Shown here: piece by piece, positions 7,632 to 14,647 of the stretch
How the letters are laid out: every line of letters begins with the position of its first letter
Position numbering within the stretch: position 1 is the first letter of the stretch
Source: Lachnospiraceae bacterium
GTDB lineage: Bacteria; Bacillota; Clostridia; Lachnospirales; Lachnospiraceae
Assembly: GCA_017420605.1 (NCBI GenBank)
Contig: JAFOIS010000328.1
Coordinates: forward strand, 1-14,988
DNA: 14,988 bases
Reading direction: 5' to 3'
Program-made: the position numbers and the translations under genes
The notes under the pieces: model-generated
Seen by the model: only the letters and a program-made list of their open reading frames with translations
What the model was told of the DNA's origin: nothing
Database searches by the model: none

Positions 7632-7907
7632 ATGGAGGATTTGCGTAACACCCAGTATTTCAAAGTGAAAGCAGAGCCGGAGCTCAGCGTAAGGCAGATC
7701 ATGAAGATCACCTATGACGCGATGTCGGAGAAGGGGTATAATCCCATCAACCAGATCGTCGGATATATCATGTCCGGTGATCCGACCTATATTACGAGCT
7801 ATAAAGGCGCGCGCAGCATGATCCTGAAGGTCGAACGCGACGAACTCGTGGAGGAACTCCTCAGCGCTTACGTACGCAACCGTGCGTGGGACGACAGCGA
7901 CGAATGA
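7632..7907 (+). CDS. ireB: IreB-family regulatory phosphoprotein (DUF965/UPF0297)
   Basis: 91 residues from ATG 7632, which lies 8 bases after GGAGG (7619-7623). The in-frame ATGs at 7599 and 7605 are rejected because they sit at or next to the predicted transcription start. The family core is clear: EKGYNPINQIVGYIMSGDPTYITS, then KGARSMI and ERDELVEELL. In Enterococcus faecalis IreB is phosphorylated on N-terminal threonines by the PASTA kinase IreK and affects cephalosporin resistance through cell-wall synthesis. Here Thr7 (RNTQYF) is a plausible equivalent site, by inference. No kinase or phosphatase gene is in the window. The stop overlaps the ruvX start (ATGA), the same ireB-ruvX pairing as yrzL-yrrK in Bacillus. 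Confidence 0.94.
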   Translation: MEDLRNTQYFKVKAEPELSVRQIMKITYDAMSEKGYNPINQIVGYIMSGDPTYITSYKGARSMILKVERDELVEELLSAYVRNRAWDDSDE

Positions 7908-8347
7908 GACTGATCGGTCTCGATTACGGCTCACGGACTGTCGGTGTTGCCGCAACGGACGCGCTGGGGCTGACAGTGCAGCCTCTCGGGACACTGTGGC
8001 GTAAGGAAGAAGGACAGCTCCGGAAAACGCTCCGCCGGATCGAAGAGATCGCAGCCGAAAGGAAGGCGGAAGCGTTTGTGGTAGGGTATCCGGTCAATAT
8101 GGACGGATCGGCCGGAGAACGTGCCGGAAAAGCCGCGGCGTTCGCGAAAACGCTCAAAAGACGGACCGGTCTGCCGGTCTATCTTATGGATGAGCGTCTG
8201 ACGACGGTCGAGGCGGACGGGATCCTTGAGGAGACCGGAAAAGATCCGGAAGAACGGAAGAGCGTGATCGACCAGGTGGCAGCCTGCCTGATTCTCGAAG
8301 ATTATATCGGCGCCGGCGGAACCGGCGCATGTGAAATAAAGGAATAA
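7904..8347 (+). CDS. ruvX: RuvX/YqgF Holliday junction resolvase-like, pre-16S rRNA nuclease
   Basis: 147 residues from ATG 7904, which overlaps the ireB stop (ATGA). A GTG at 7886 would add six residues but is not needed, because the family starts right before GLDYG. It has an RNase H-like fold, with the acidic site expected from Asp7 (GLDYGSRTVGVA), the VVGYPVNMDGS motif, DERLTT and the C-terminal DQVAACLIL with its conserved Asp. In E. coli YqgF processes the 5' end of 16S rRNA; a role in Holliday junction cleavage has also been proposed for the family. The local ribosome site is weak, so translation probably depends on ribosomes finishing ireB. Confidence 0.94.
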   Translation: MRLIGLDYGSRTVGVAATDALGLTVQPLGTLWRKEEGQLRKTLRRIEEIAAERKAEAFVVGYPVNMDGSAGERAGKAAAFAKTLKRRTGLPVYLMDERLTTVEADGILEETGKDPEERKSVIDQVAACLILEDYIGAGGTGACEIKE

Positions 8348-8349
8348 AG

Positions 8350-8616
8350 ATGGAGACGTTGACATTTATCTCTGACGACGGGACGTCGGACAATTTTGAC
8401 ATATACGGGCAGGTAAAGCTTTCAGGGGTCAATTATCTGCTGGTCGGAAATCCCGGCGATGATGAGGCGGAAAAGACCGTAATGATCATGAAAGAAGTTT
8501 CCGCGCAGGACGCGGAGGAGTCAGACTACGAAATCGTAACGGACGATAATGAGATCGATGCCGTCCTGCCGCTGTTTGAGGAATTGCTGGACGACTTCTC
8601 CATCGAGACTTTTTGA
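8350..8616 (+). CDS. DUF1292 family protein (YrzB-like)
   Basis: 88 residues, highly acidic. It starts at ATG 8350, two bases after the ruvX stop and 6 bases after AAGGA (8339-8343). The short beta-rich pattern (TLTFISDDGTSDNFDIYGQV, YLLVGNP, EKTVMIMKEV, YEIVTDDNEIDAVLPLFEELL) matches the DUF1292 family, whose Bacillus member yrzB follows yrrK in the same order. Function is unknown. No membrane segment, signal peptide or cysteine motif is present. Its stop region supplies the strong ribosome site of the next gene. Confidence 0.88.
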   Translation: METLTFISDDGTSDNFDIYGQVKLSGVNYLLVGNPGDDEAEKTVMIMKEVSAQDAEESDYEIVTDDNEIDAVLPLFEELLDDFSIETF

Positions 8617-8627
8617 CGGAGGAGAAT

Positions 8628-10301
8628 TTGAAAACAGAACAGAAGAAAGATGCGGTGAAGATCATTCCGCTCGGCGGACTCGAACAGATCGGGATGAACA
8701 TCACCGCGTTTGCCTATAAAGATTCGATCATCGTCGTGGACTGCGGTCTCGCATTTCCCGAGGATGACATGTTCGGGATCGATTTTGTGATCCCGGACAT
8801 CACGTTTTTAAAAGAAAATATCGATAAGGTCAAGGGCTTCGTGATCACGCACGGCCATGAAGACCACATCGGCGCGATCCCTTATGTCGAACGGGAACTC
8901 CCGGTGCCGATCTACGCGACGAAGCTTACGATGGCGATCATCGACCATAAGCTGGAAGAGACGGGCTTCGCGCAGAAGATCCGACGCCGTGTCATGAAAT
9001 TCGGACAGTCCGTGCTGCTCGGCGACTTCCGTGTGGAGTTTATCAAGACCAACCACTCCATACAGGACGCCGCGGCGCTCGCGATCCACTGCGGTGCGGG
9101 CACGATCGTGCATACCGGGGATTTCAAGGTGGATTATACCCCGGTCTACGGAGACGCCATTGATCTGCAGCGCTTCGGAGAACTCGGACGAAAAGGCGTG
9201 CTCGCCCTGATGTGCGACAGCACAAACGCCGAACGGCCCGGCTTTACGATGTCGGAGAAGACGGTCGGCCTGACTTTTGAGAGGATCTTCCGGGAGAACG
9301 AAAACAAGCGGCTCATTATCGCAACCTTCGCGTCGAACGTCGACCGTGTACAGCAGATCATAAACGCTGCGGACAAATACGGAAGAAAGGTGTGTCTCGA
9401 AGGCCGGAGCATGCTGAACGTCATCGGGATCGCGCAGTCACTCGGCTATATCGACGCGCACGGGGATACGCTGATCGATCCGGCGGATCTTGACCGATAC
9501 GCGCCGGAAAAGACGGTGCTGATCACGACCGGGAGCCAGGGGGAATCCATGGCGGCGCTTTCGCGCATGGCCGCGGGGATACACAAGAGGATCCACATTC
9601 AGCCGGGCGACGTGATCGTCCTTTCCTCAACGCCGATACCGGGCAATGAGAAAGCGGTTTCGAATATCATCAGCGAATTGTGCGACCTCGGTGCGCAGGT
9701 CATTTTCCAGGATACCCATGTATCCGGACATGCCTGCCAGGAGGAGATCAAACTGATCTACTCGCTCGTGCAGCCAAAATACGCGATCCCCGTCCACGGA
9801 GAGCGCCGGCATCTGAGGGCCCATGAGCTTTTATGCCGTTCGCTCGGCATGCCGAAGGAGAACATTTTCCTTCTGCACTCCGGCGACGTGCTTTCGCTTT
9901 CGGAGGACGGCGCGCGGATCGAGGATGAAGTGCCGTGCGGACCGGTCTATGTGGACGGATACGGCATCGGCGACGTGGGAAGCATCGTAATGCGCGAGAG
10001 GCAGCACCTTGCCGCCGACGGGATCCTGGTCGTCTGTGCGACTTATGATAAAGCGAGCGGATGCGTCCTCGCCGGTCCGGATATCATTTCCCGCGGCTTT
10101 GTCTATGTCCGCGAATCCGAGGAGCTGATGGACGAGCTCCGGGCCGAGGCGGCTGTGATCCTTGACGCATGCAGGGACAGAAAGATCACCGACTGGGCAC
10201 GCATCAAAACGGAGATGCGGGACGGAATCGGAGAGTACATCTGGACGAAAACGCACCGGCGTCCCATGATCCTTCCGGTCCTTATGGAAGTAGAAAACTG
10301 A
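8628..10301 (+). CDS. rnj: Ribonuclease J (metallo-beta-lactamase/beta-CASP nuclease)
   Basis: 557 residues from TTG 8628. GGAGG (8618-8622) lies 5 bases upstream, and the first in-frame ATG is well inside the conserved domain, so a TTG start is required. Another TTG at 8613 would place the ribosome site inside the gene. RNase J combines endonuclease and 5'-3' exonuclease activity in mRNA decay and rRNA maturation. The metal site is HGHEDH (H75, H77, D79, H80). GDFKVD, MCDSTNAE, GSQGE, the SGHA beta-CASP motif and PVHGERRHL follow in family order, then a C-terminal domain of about 100 residues. RNase J1 versus J2 cannot be decided by eye, but an intact metal site suggests an active enzyme. 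It sits where DUF1292 is directly followed by mltG in Bacillus. Confidence 0.95.
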   Translation: MKTEQKKDAVKIIPLGGLEQIGMNITAFAYKDSIIVVDCGLAFPEDDMFGIDFVIPDITFLKENIDKVKGFVITHGHEDHIGAIPYVERELPVPIYATKLTMAIIDHKLEETGFAQKIRRRVMKFGQSVLLGDFRVEFIKTNHSIQDAAALAIHCGAGTIVHTGDFKVDYTPVYGDAIDLQRFGELGRKGVLALMCDSTNAERPGFTMSEKTVGLTFERIFRENENKRLIIATFASNVDRVQQIINAADKYGRKVCLEGRSMLNVIGIAQSLGYIDAHGDTLIDPADLDRYAPEKTVLITTGSQGESMAALSRMAAGIHKRIHIQPGDVIVLSSTPIPGNEKAVSNIISELCDLGAQVIFQDTHVSGHACQEEIKLIYSLVQPKYAIPVHGERRHLRAHELLCRSLGMPKENIFLLHSGDVLSLSEDGARIEDEVPCGPVYVDGYGIGDVGSIVMRERQHLAADGILVVCATYDKASGCVLAGPDIISRGFVYVRESEELMDELRAEAAVILDACRDRKITDWARIKTEMRDGIGEYIWTKTHRRPMILPVLMEVEN

Positions 10302-10319
10302 AAAGGTATGGTATGACCT

Positions 10320-10751
10320 ATGGCTAAACGGAAGAAACAGACAAGCTACAGTATCGCAGTCGGCGGAGCGCGCACGATCCTCAGCATTCTGGCGGTGCTG
10401 CTGATTCTGATCGCCCTGATCTGGGCGTCGAGAACAGCGTATCGTTTCGGCTATTCCATCTTTCACGAAGAAGCGATGGCCAAGGCGCCCGGCGAAACGC
10501 TCACGGTGGAGATCCCGGAAGACGCCGGCGTCCGCGAGATCGGCACGATCCTTTACAATGCCGGGCTCATCAACGACGTATCCCTTTTCGTCGTGCAGGA
10601 GAGGCTGTCCGACTATCATACCAAGGAAGGCACCCTGATGCATGCCGGAAAATTCCAGGTCAGTACGGCCATGACGCCGACCCAGCTGATGGAGGTCCTC
10701 TCCGGCGATCCGATCGAGGAAGAGGAAGACGCCGGATCGGCCGCATCATAA
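10320..10751 (+). CDS. MltG/YceG N-terminal-domain membrane protein lacking the catalytic domain
   Basis: 143 residues: a basic N terminus (AKRKKQ), one transmembrane helix at about 17-38, and an extracytoplasmic domain at about 58-130. That domain matches the LysM-like first part of endolytic transglycosylase MltG (LTVEIPEDAGVREIGTILYNAG, then LMHAGKFQVSTAMTPTQLMEVLSG), and an acidic tail follows. Full MltG proteins are about 330-380 residues and have a C-terminal catalytic domain with an essential Glu; nothing of it is present. The stop is clean and the next gene begins 20 bases later, so I see no frameshift remnant. The position matches yrrL (mltG) in the Bacillus yrrK-yrzB-yrrL cluster. 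It may bind peptidoglycan or septal partners without cutting. The ribosome site AAAAGG (10301-10306) is distant and weak. Confidence 0.8.
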   Translation: MAKRKKQTSYSIAVGGARTILSILAVLLILIALIWASRTAYRFGYSIFHEEAMAKAPGETLTVEIPEDAGVREIGTILYNAGLINDVSLFVVQERLSDYHTKEGTLMHAGKFQVSTAMTPTQLMEVLSGDPIEEEEDAGSAAS

Positions 10752-10770
10752 GAAGAAGGGAATACGGCGC

Positions 10771-12009
10771 ATGGAAAGCGTGTATAAAAGACCGGAGATC
10801 CTGTCTCCGGCCGGCTCGTTTGAAAATCTGAAGATCGCCGTCCGTTACGGGGCTGACGCCGTTTATCTCGGCGGCAGCCATTTTTCACTGCGCAGCGCCG
10901 CAAAGAATTTCAGCGACGCAGCCCTTGCGGAAGCGATCCGGTATGCGCATGCCGCCGGCGCACGGGTCTACGTGGCCGCGAACGTCTTCGCGCATGACCG
11001 CGATCTTGAGGAAGCGGCGGCGTATTTCCGTTTTCTCGAAGAGGCAGGCCCGGACGGCGTTCTCATATCCGATCCGGGCATGTTCCGTATTCTGCGGGAA
11101 AACGCGCCGTCCCTTCCCGTTCATATCAGTACGCAGGCCAACAATACCAACCGCGAGACGTTTCTGTTCTGGTACGGACTCGGCGTGCGGCGGATCGTCG
11201 CGGCCAGGGAACTGACGCTTTCGGAGCTTACGGGAATACGGGCCGCCGTGCCCGGAGATCTGACGATCGAAGCTTTCGTACACGGTGCGATGTGCATTTC
11301 CTATTCCGGAAGGTGTCTCCTCAGCAGTGTAATGACCGGCAGGGACGCAAATGCAGGCTCCTGCACACATCCCTGCCGCTGGACATACCGTCTTGTCGAG
11401 GAAAAGAGGCCCGGCGAGTATTTCCCTGTCTTTGAGGACGACCGGGGTACGACGATCCTGCACTCCAAAGATCTGTGCATGATCGACGCGCTGCCGGAAC
11501 TGCTCTCCGCGGGCGTCGGGAGTTTAAAAATCGAAGGCAGGATGCGGAGCGGCCTGTACGTCGCCCAGACGACCGCTTCCTACCGGAAGGCTGTGGATCT
11601 TCTCCTTGCCGATCCCGGACGTTATGAGGCGGAAAAGGAAGGACTTCTGCGTCTGTGCGAAAACGGAAACGTCCGCCCCTTTACGCACGGCTTTTATTTC
11701 GGAAGGCCGGATAGCAGCGCGCAGATCTATGAAAAAGAGGCTGAGCGGGCACAGGAGTATCTCGGAGTGATCGACCGCGTCGACGAAGACGGCTACGCGC
11801 ATATCCGGCAGAAAAACAAGTTTTCCGAAGGGGATGCCGTCGAAGTCCTGCTGCCGGACGGAACGGTACGGAAAAGCCGGGCCGCCGGCATGCACAATGC
11901 CGCGGGGGAGACGATCTCTTCCGCGCCGCATCCCGGGGAAGAAGTGTGCGTCAGGCTCGACGGGGCGGAGGAAGGTCTTGTCGTGCGCAGGCAGGCTTCC
12001 GGTGCTTGA
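10771..12009 (+). CDS. U32-family protein, probable tRNA hydroxylation factor TrhP
   Basis: 412 residues. GAAGGG (10755-10760) lies 10 bases before the ATG. The TIM-barrel-like N-terminal half begins RPEILSPAGSFENLKIAV. The U32 signature EAFVHGAMCISYSGRCLLSS is intact, and Cys175, Cys182, Cys198 and Cys202 are placed to bind an iron-sulfur cluster as in other U32 proteins. KIEGRMRS and a C-terminal beta-rich domain (about 325-405) follow. Family proteins are annotated as peptidases, but those studied best act in RNA hydroxylation: TrhP (YegQ, YrrN/YrrO) makes 5-hydroxyuridine at tRNA position 34 and RlhA acts on 23S rRNA. Length and the position after mltG fit YrrO (TrhP2), so I infer a tRNA modification role. 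A separate YrrN-like partner and the yrrM methyltransferase are absent. Confidence 0.85.
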   Translation: MESVYKRPEILSPAGSFENLKIAVRYGADAVYLGGSHFSLRSAAKNFSDAALAEAIRYAHAAGARVYVAANVFAHDRDLEEAAAYFRFLEEAGPDGVLISDPGMFRILRENAPSLPVHISTQANNTNRETFLFWYGLGVRRIVAARELTLSELTGIRAAVPGDLTIEAFVHGAMCISYSGRCLLSSVMTGRDANAGSCTHPCRWTYRLVEEKRPGEYFPVFEDDRGTTILHSKDLCMIDALPELLSAGVGSLKIEGRMRSGLYVAQTTASYRKAVDLLLADPGRYEAEKEGLLRLCENGNVRPFTHGFYFGRPDSSAQIYEKEAERAQEYLGVIDRVDEDGYAHIRQKNKFSEGDAVEVLLPDGTVRKSRAAGMHNAAGETISSAPHPGEEVCVRLDGAEEGLVVRRQASGA

Positions 12010-12035
12010 CAGTATCCGGATTTCTTCTGTAGAAT
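12006..12035 (+). promoter_or_regulatory. Predicted sigma-A promoter for comM-dprA
   Basis: A perfect TTGACA (12006-12011) includes the stop codon of the U32 gene. TAGAAT (12030-12035) follows after 18 bases. The predicted start near 12042 falls inside the left arm of the terminator stem, leaving a leader of about 70 bases before comM. Confidence 0.72.
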
Positions 12036-12037
12036 AA

Positions 12038-12065
12038 GGAAGCTCACTACGAGCTTCCGTTTTTT
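12038..12065 (+). terminator. Intrinsic terminator of the ireB-U32 operon
   Basis: A perfect 8-bp stem, GGAAGCTC (12038-12045) with GAGCTTCC (12051-12058), has a 5-base loop and is followed by G and six T (12060-12065). It lies 29 bases after the U32 stop codon. RNA starting at the overlapping promoter would lack part of the left arm, so this terminator should act on upstream transcripts only. Confidence 0.88.
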
Positions 12066-12112
12066 CTGCCGCATCGCGCGCCCGTTCCGCATTCCGCAGA
12101 ACGGAGCAATCT

Positions 12113-13630
12113 ATGTATAATCGAATCTATTCCGCTGCGATCCTCGGGATCGAAGCGGTGCCTGTTACCGTGGAAGCGGACATCGGTCCGGGACTTCCCG
12201 GGTTTACGATGGTCGGTTTCATCACGTCAAAAGTGCGGGAAGCGGAAGAACGGGTCAAGACCGCTCTGAAAAACACAGACATCCCGCTGCCCGCAAAACG
12301 TATCACCATCAACCTTTCCCCGGCGGATATCCGAAAAGACGGTTCACGCTACGATCTTGCGATCGCGTGCGTGATCCTCGCGGCGACCGGCGTGATACCG
12401 TCTGAAACGCTGCCGGATGTCATGGTGCTCGGAGAACTGGGGCTGAACGGCGAGATCCGGCCGGTCCCCGGCGTCCTGCCCAGTGTGATCCTTGCACGGA
12501 AAATGGGACTTCGAACCTGTATCGTTCCGAAAAGCAACAGGCGGGAAGGAAGCGTCGTTACCGGGATCCGGGCGGTCGGTGTTTCCACGGTCGGGGAACT
12601 CATCCGGTTTTTCACCGAAGGCGTCATTCCCGAAGAAGGGACGGAGGAGCCGGAAGATGCGGAAAACGAGGCCGCGGATTTCCGGGATATCCGCGGGCAG
12701 GAGACCGTAAAGAGGGCGGCGCTCATCGCAGTGGCCGGTTTTCATAACCTGCTCATGGTCGGTCCGCCCGGAGCGGGAAAGACGATGATCGCGCGCCGGA
12801 TCCCTTCGATTCTTCCGCCGCCGTCTCCGGAAGAGTGCCTTGCCATAACACGTATTTACAGCATCGCAGGACTTTTGCCGCAGGGAGTGTCCCTGATCCG
12901 GAAGCGCCCGTTCCGGGCTCCGCACCATACCGTCTCGCCGCAGGCGCTGGCAGGCGGCGGGCTTGTTCCGACGCCGGGAGAGATCACACTGGCGCACAGG
13001 GGCGTCCTTTTTCTCGACGAGATCGCGGAATTTTCGCGGCGGTCGCTCGAGATCCTGCGCCAGCCGCTGGAAGACAGGGAGATCGTGATCGCCCGGACGC
13101 AGGCGACCTATACTTTTCCGGCCGATTTTCTTCTCGTGGCGGCAATGAATCCGTGCCCGTGCGGCTATTATCCGGATACAAGCCGCTGCCGGTGTTCTCC
13201 GCAGATGATCGGGCAGTATCTCGGACGCCTGTCCAGACCGCTCCTTGACCGTATCGACCTGTGTACGGAAGCAGCAGCCGTAAGCTACGATGATCTTCGA
13301 AAGGGAGAGGAAGGGGAAGATTCCGCGTCGATAAGACGGAAAGCCGGAGCTGCTCTGGAACGGCAGAAGATGCGGTTCGAGGGAAACGGACTTTTGTTCA
13401 ACGCGCGGATCCCGGCTTCGGAAGTTTCGCGCTACTGCGAAACGACGCCGGAGGCCGAGCGGTTTCTCCGATGCGTCTTTTCGAAAATGTCGCTGACCGC
13501 ACGCGGATATCACCGTATCCTGAAAGTGGCGCGGACGGTCGCGGATCTGGACGGCGCGGAACGTATCGCGCTCGCGCATGCGGAAGAGGCCGTTTTTTAC
13601 AGGTCGCTTGACTCAAAATACCGTATATAG
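12113..13630 (+). CDS. comM: ComM/YifB Mg-chelatase-like AAA+ helicase
   Basis: 505 residues, typical length. GGAG (12103-12106) lies 6 bases before the ATG. The start, followed by the SAAILGIEA and DIGPGLPGFTMVG stretches, is standard for YifB. The N-terminal Lon-protease-like fold (about 20-145) is followed by an AAA+ core with Walker A GPPGAGKT (217-224) and Walker B with D302/E303, and then the C-terminal family domain. A cysteine cluster (C348, C350, C359, C361) in NPCPCGYYPDTSRCRCSP is a usual family feature and may bind zinc. ComM is a hexameric helicase that helps branch migration during natural transformation in Gram-negative bacteria. Its role in Clostridia is less tested, but pairing with dprA supports a link to recombination of incoming single-stranded DNA. 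Confidence 0.94.
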   Translation: MYNRIYSAAILGIEAVPVTVEADIGPGLPGFTMVGFITSKVREAEERVKTALKNTDIPLPAKRITINLSPADIRKDGSRYDLAIACVILAATGVIPSETLPDVMVLGELGLNGEIRPVPGVLPSVILARKMGLRTCIVPKSNRREGSVVTGIRAVGVSTVGELIRFFTEGVIPEEGTEEPEDAENEAADFRDIRGQETVKRAALIAVAGFHNLLMVGPPGAGKTMIARRIPSILPPPSPEECLAITRIYSIAGLLPQGVSLIRKRPFRAPHHTVSPQALAGGGLVPTPGEITLAHRGVLFLDEIAEFSRRSLEILRQPLEDREIVIARTQATYTFPADFLLVAAMNPCPCGYYPDTSRCRCSPQMIGQYLGRLSRPLLDRIDLCTEAAAVSYDDLRKGEEGEDSASIRRKAGAALERQKMRFEGNGLLFNARIPASEVSRYCETTPEAERFLRCVFSKMSLTARGYHRILKVARTVADLDGAERIALAHAEEAVFYRSLDSKYRI

Positions 13631-13639
13631 GAGACTGCT

Positions 13640-14560
13640 GTGGAAGAAGATATCAAAACGATCCGAAAAGGCGATCCTCTGTTTCCGGTAAGGCTCCTTC
13701 ATTATCCCGGCATGCCGGAAGTACTGTATCTGCGCGGCTGCCTGCCGCCGCAGGGGCCGGCCTGCGCCGTCGTCGGAGCGCGCGCCTGTACTTCCTATGG
13801 AAGAACGCAGGCATACGCGCTCGGGCGGTATCTTGCAAGGCACGGCATAGCGGTCGTCAGCGGAATGGCTTCCGGGATAGACGGCTGCGCGCAGCGCGGC
13901 GCGCTCGACGCAGGCGGATATTCGCTTGCGGTCCTGGGGTGCGGCGTGGACGTCTGTTATCCGAGAAGCAATATCGAACTGTATTATGATCTTGCCATGC
14001 AGGGCGGTATCCTTTCGGAGTATCCGCCCGGTTTCCGGGCGGCACCGTACTGTTTTCCGGCAAGGAACCGGATCATCAGCGCATTGTCCGACGTCACCGT
14101 GGTCGTGGAAGCAAGATGCCGCAGCGGTTCCCTGATCACGGCGGACTTTTCGCTTGAAATGGGAAAGACCGTTATGGCGCTTCCCGGAAGGATCGATGAC
14201 GATCTATCGGCGGGCTGCAATCATCTGATCGCGCAGGGTGCGGGCATCGTCGACTCCTTTGCGGCCATACTTGATGAATTCGGGATAAGCGAAGAGAAGC
14301 AGGATGCCGTGGAACACCAAAGCGGCCGCAAAGAAGAAGCGGCGGGCGCGGGACGAAAGGACAGACCAACGTCCGGCACGCTGCGGCGGCCGGAGGAAAG
14401 AAAGGTCCTTCGGGCGCTTTCAAAGGAGCCGGCTTCCGCCGGAGAGATCGCGGGAGCATGCGGCCTCAGCCTTGCCGAAACCCGGTCCGTTCTGCTTGCG
14501 CTCATGCTGGACGGTGACACGCTGGAGGTCGGCGCAGGGCTGTTCCGTGTAAAAAATTGA
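13640..14560 (+). CDS. dprA: DNA-processing protein DprA
   Basis: 306 residues from GTG 13640; AGGAG (13629-13633, overlapping the comM stop) lies 6 bases upstream. DprA binds incoming single-stranded DNA and loads RecA. The Rossmann-like core (about 42-205) shows VVGARACTSYG, VSGMASGIDG, LAVLGCGVDVCYP, SEYPPG, FPARNRIIS and the GSLITA loop, all in family order. A charged linker (about 216-250) leads to a winged-helix domain (about 250-304). The N-terminal SAM domain of longer DprA proteins is missing, as in other short Gram-positive DprA. The core start GAR rather than the common GSR is a mild variation. The comM-dprA-topA order is widespread in Bacillota. No terminator hairpin follows, so some transcripts may run into topA. 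Confidence 0.95.
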   Translation: MEEDIKTIRKGDPLFPVRLLHYPGMPEVLYLRGCLPPQGPACAVVGARACTSYGRTQAYALGRYLARHGIAVVSGMASGIDGCAQRGALDAGGYSLAVLGCGVDVCYPRSNIELYYDLAMQGGILSEYPPGFRAAPYCFPARNRIISALSDVTVVVEARCRSGSLITADFSLEMGKTVMALPGRIDDDLSAGCNHLIAQGAGIVDSFAAILDEFGISEEKQDAVEHQSGRKEEAAGAGRKDRPTSGTLRRPEERKVLRALSKEPASAGEIAGACGLSLAETRSVLLALMLDGDTLEVGAGLFRVKN

Positions 14561-14572
14561 TGTTTTCTTTTA

Positions 14573-14601
14573 TTGCCAGTCAAAAAAATCTGTAGTATAG
14601 T
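14573..14601 (+). promoter_or_regulatory. Predicted sigma-A promoter for topA
   Basis: TTGCCA (14573-14578) and TATAGT (14596-14601) are separated by 17 bases in the AT-rich gap after dprA. The predicted start is near 14608, which gives a leader of about 40 bases. The AT content of the spacer, including a run of seven A at 14582-14588, supports a real promoter. Confidence 0.72.
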
Positions 14602-14647
14602 GCTATCGTTACGCATTAGTACCGAGAAAGCATAAGGAGTTTACGCA

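Noticed and set aside
10740..10790. Frameshift splitting a full-length mltG
   Set aside because: No frame downstream encodes the transglycosylase domain; the U32 gene starts at once with a normal ribosome site.
10771..12009. U32 gene as a secreted collagenase-type peptidase
   Set aside because: No signal peptide is present, and the cysteine pattern and gene context fit the RNA hydroxylation members of the family better.
12344..13579. Long minus-strand reading frame (411 codons) opposite comM
   Set aside because: It lies wholly antisense to a clear comM gene, with no recognisable domain and an Arg/Pro-rich, shadow-like composition.
14561..14572. Terminator after dprA
   Set aside because: There is a T-rich stretch but no GC-rich stem before it.
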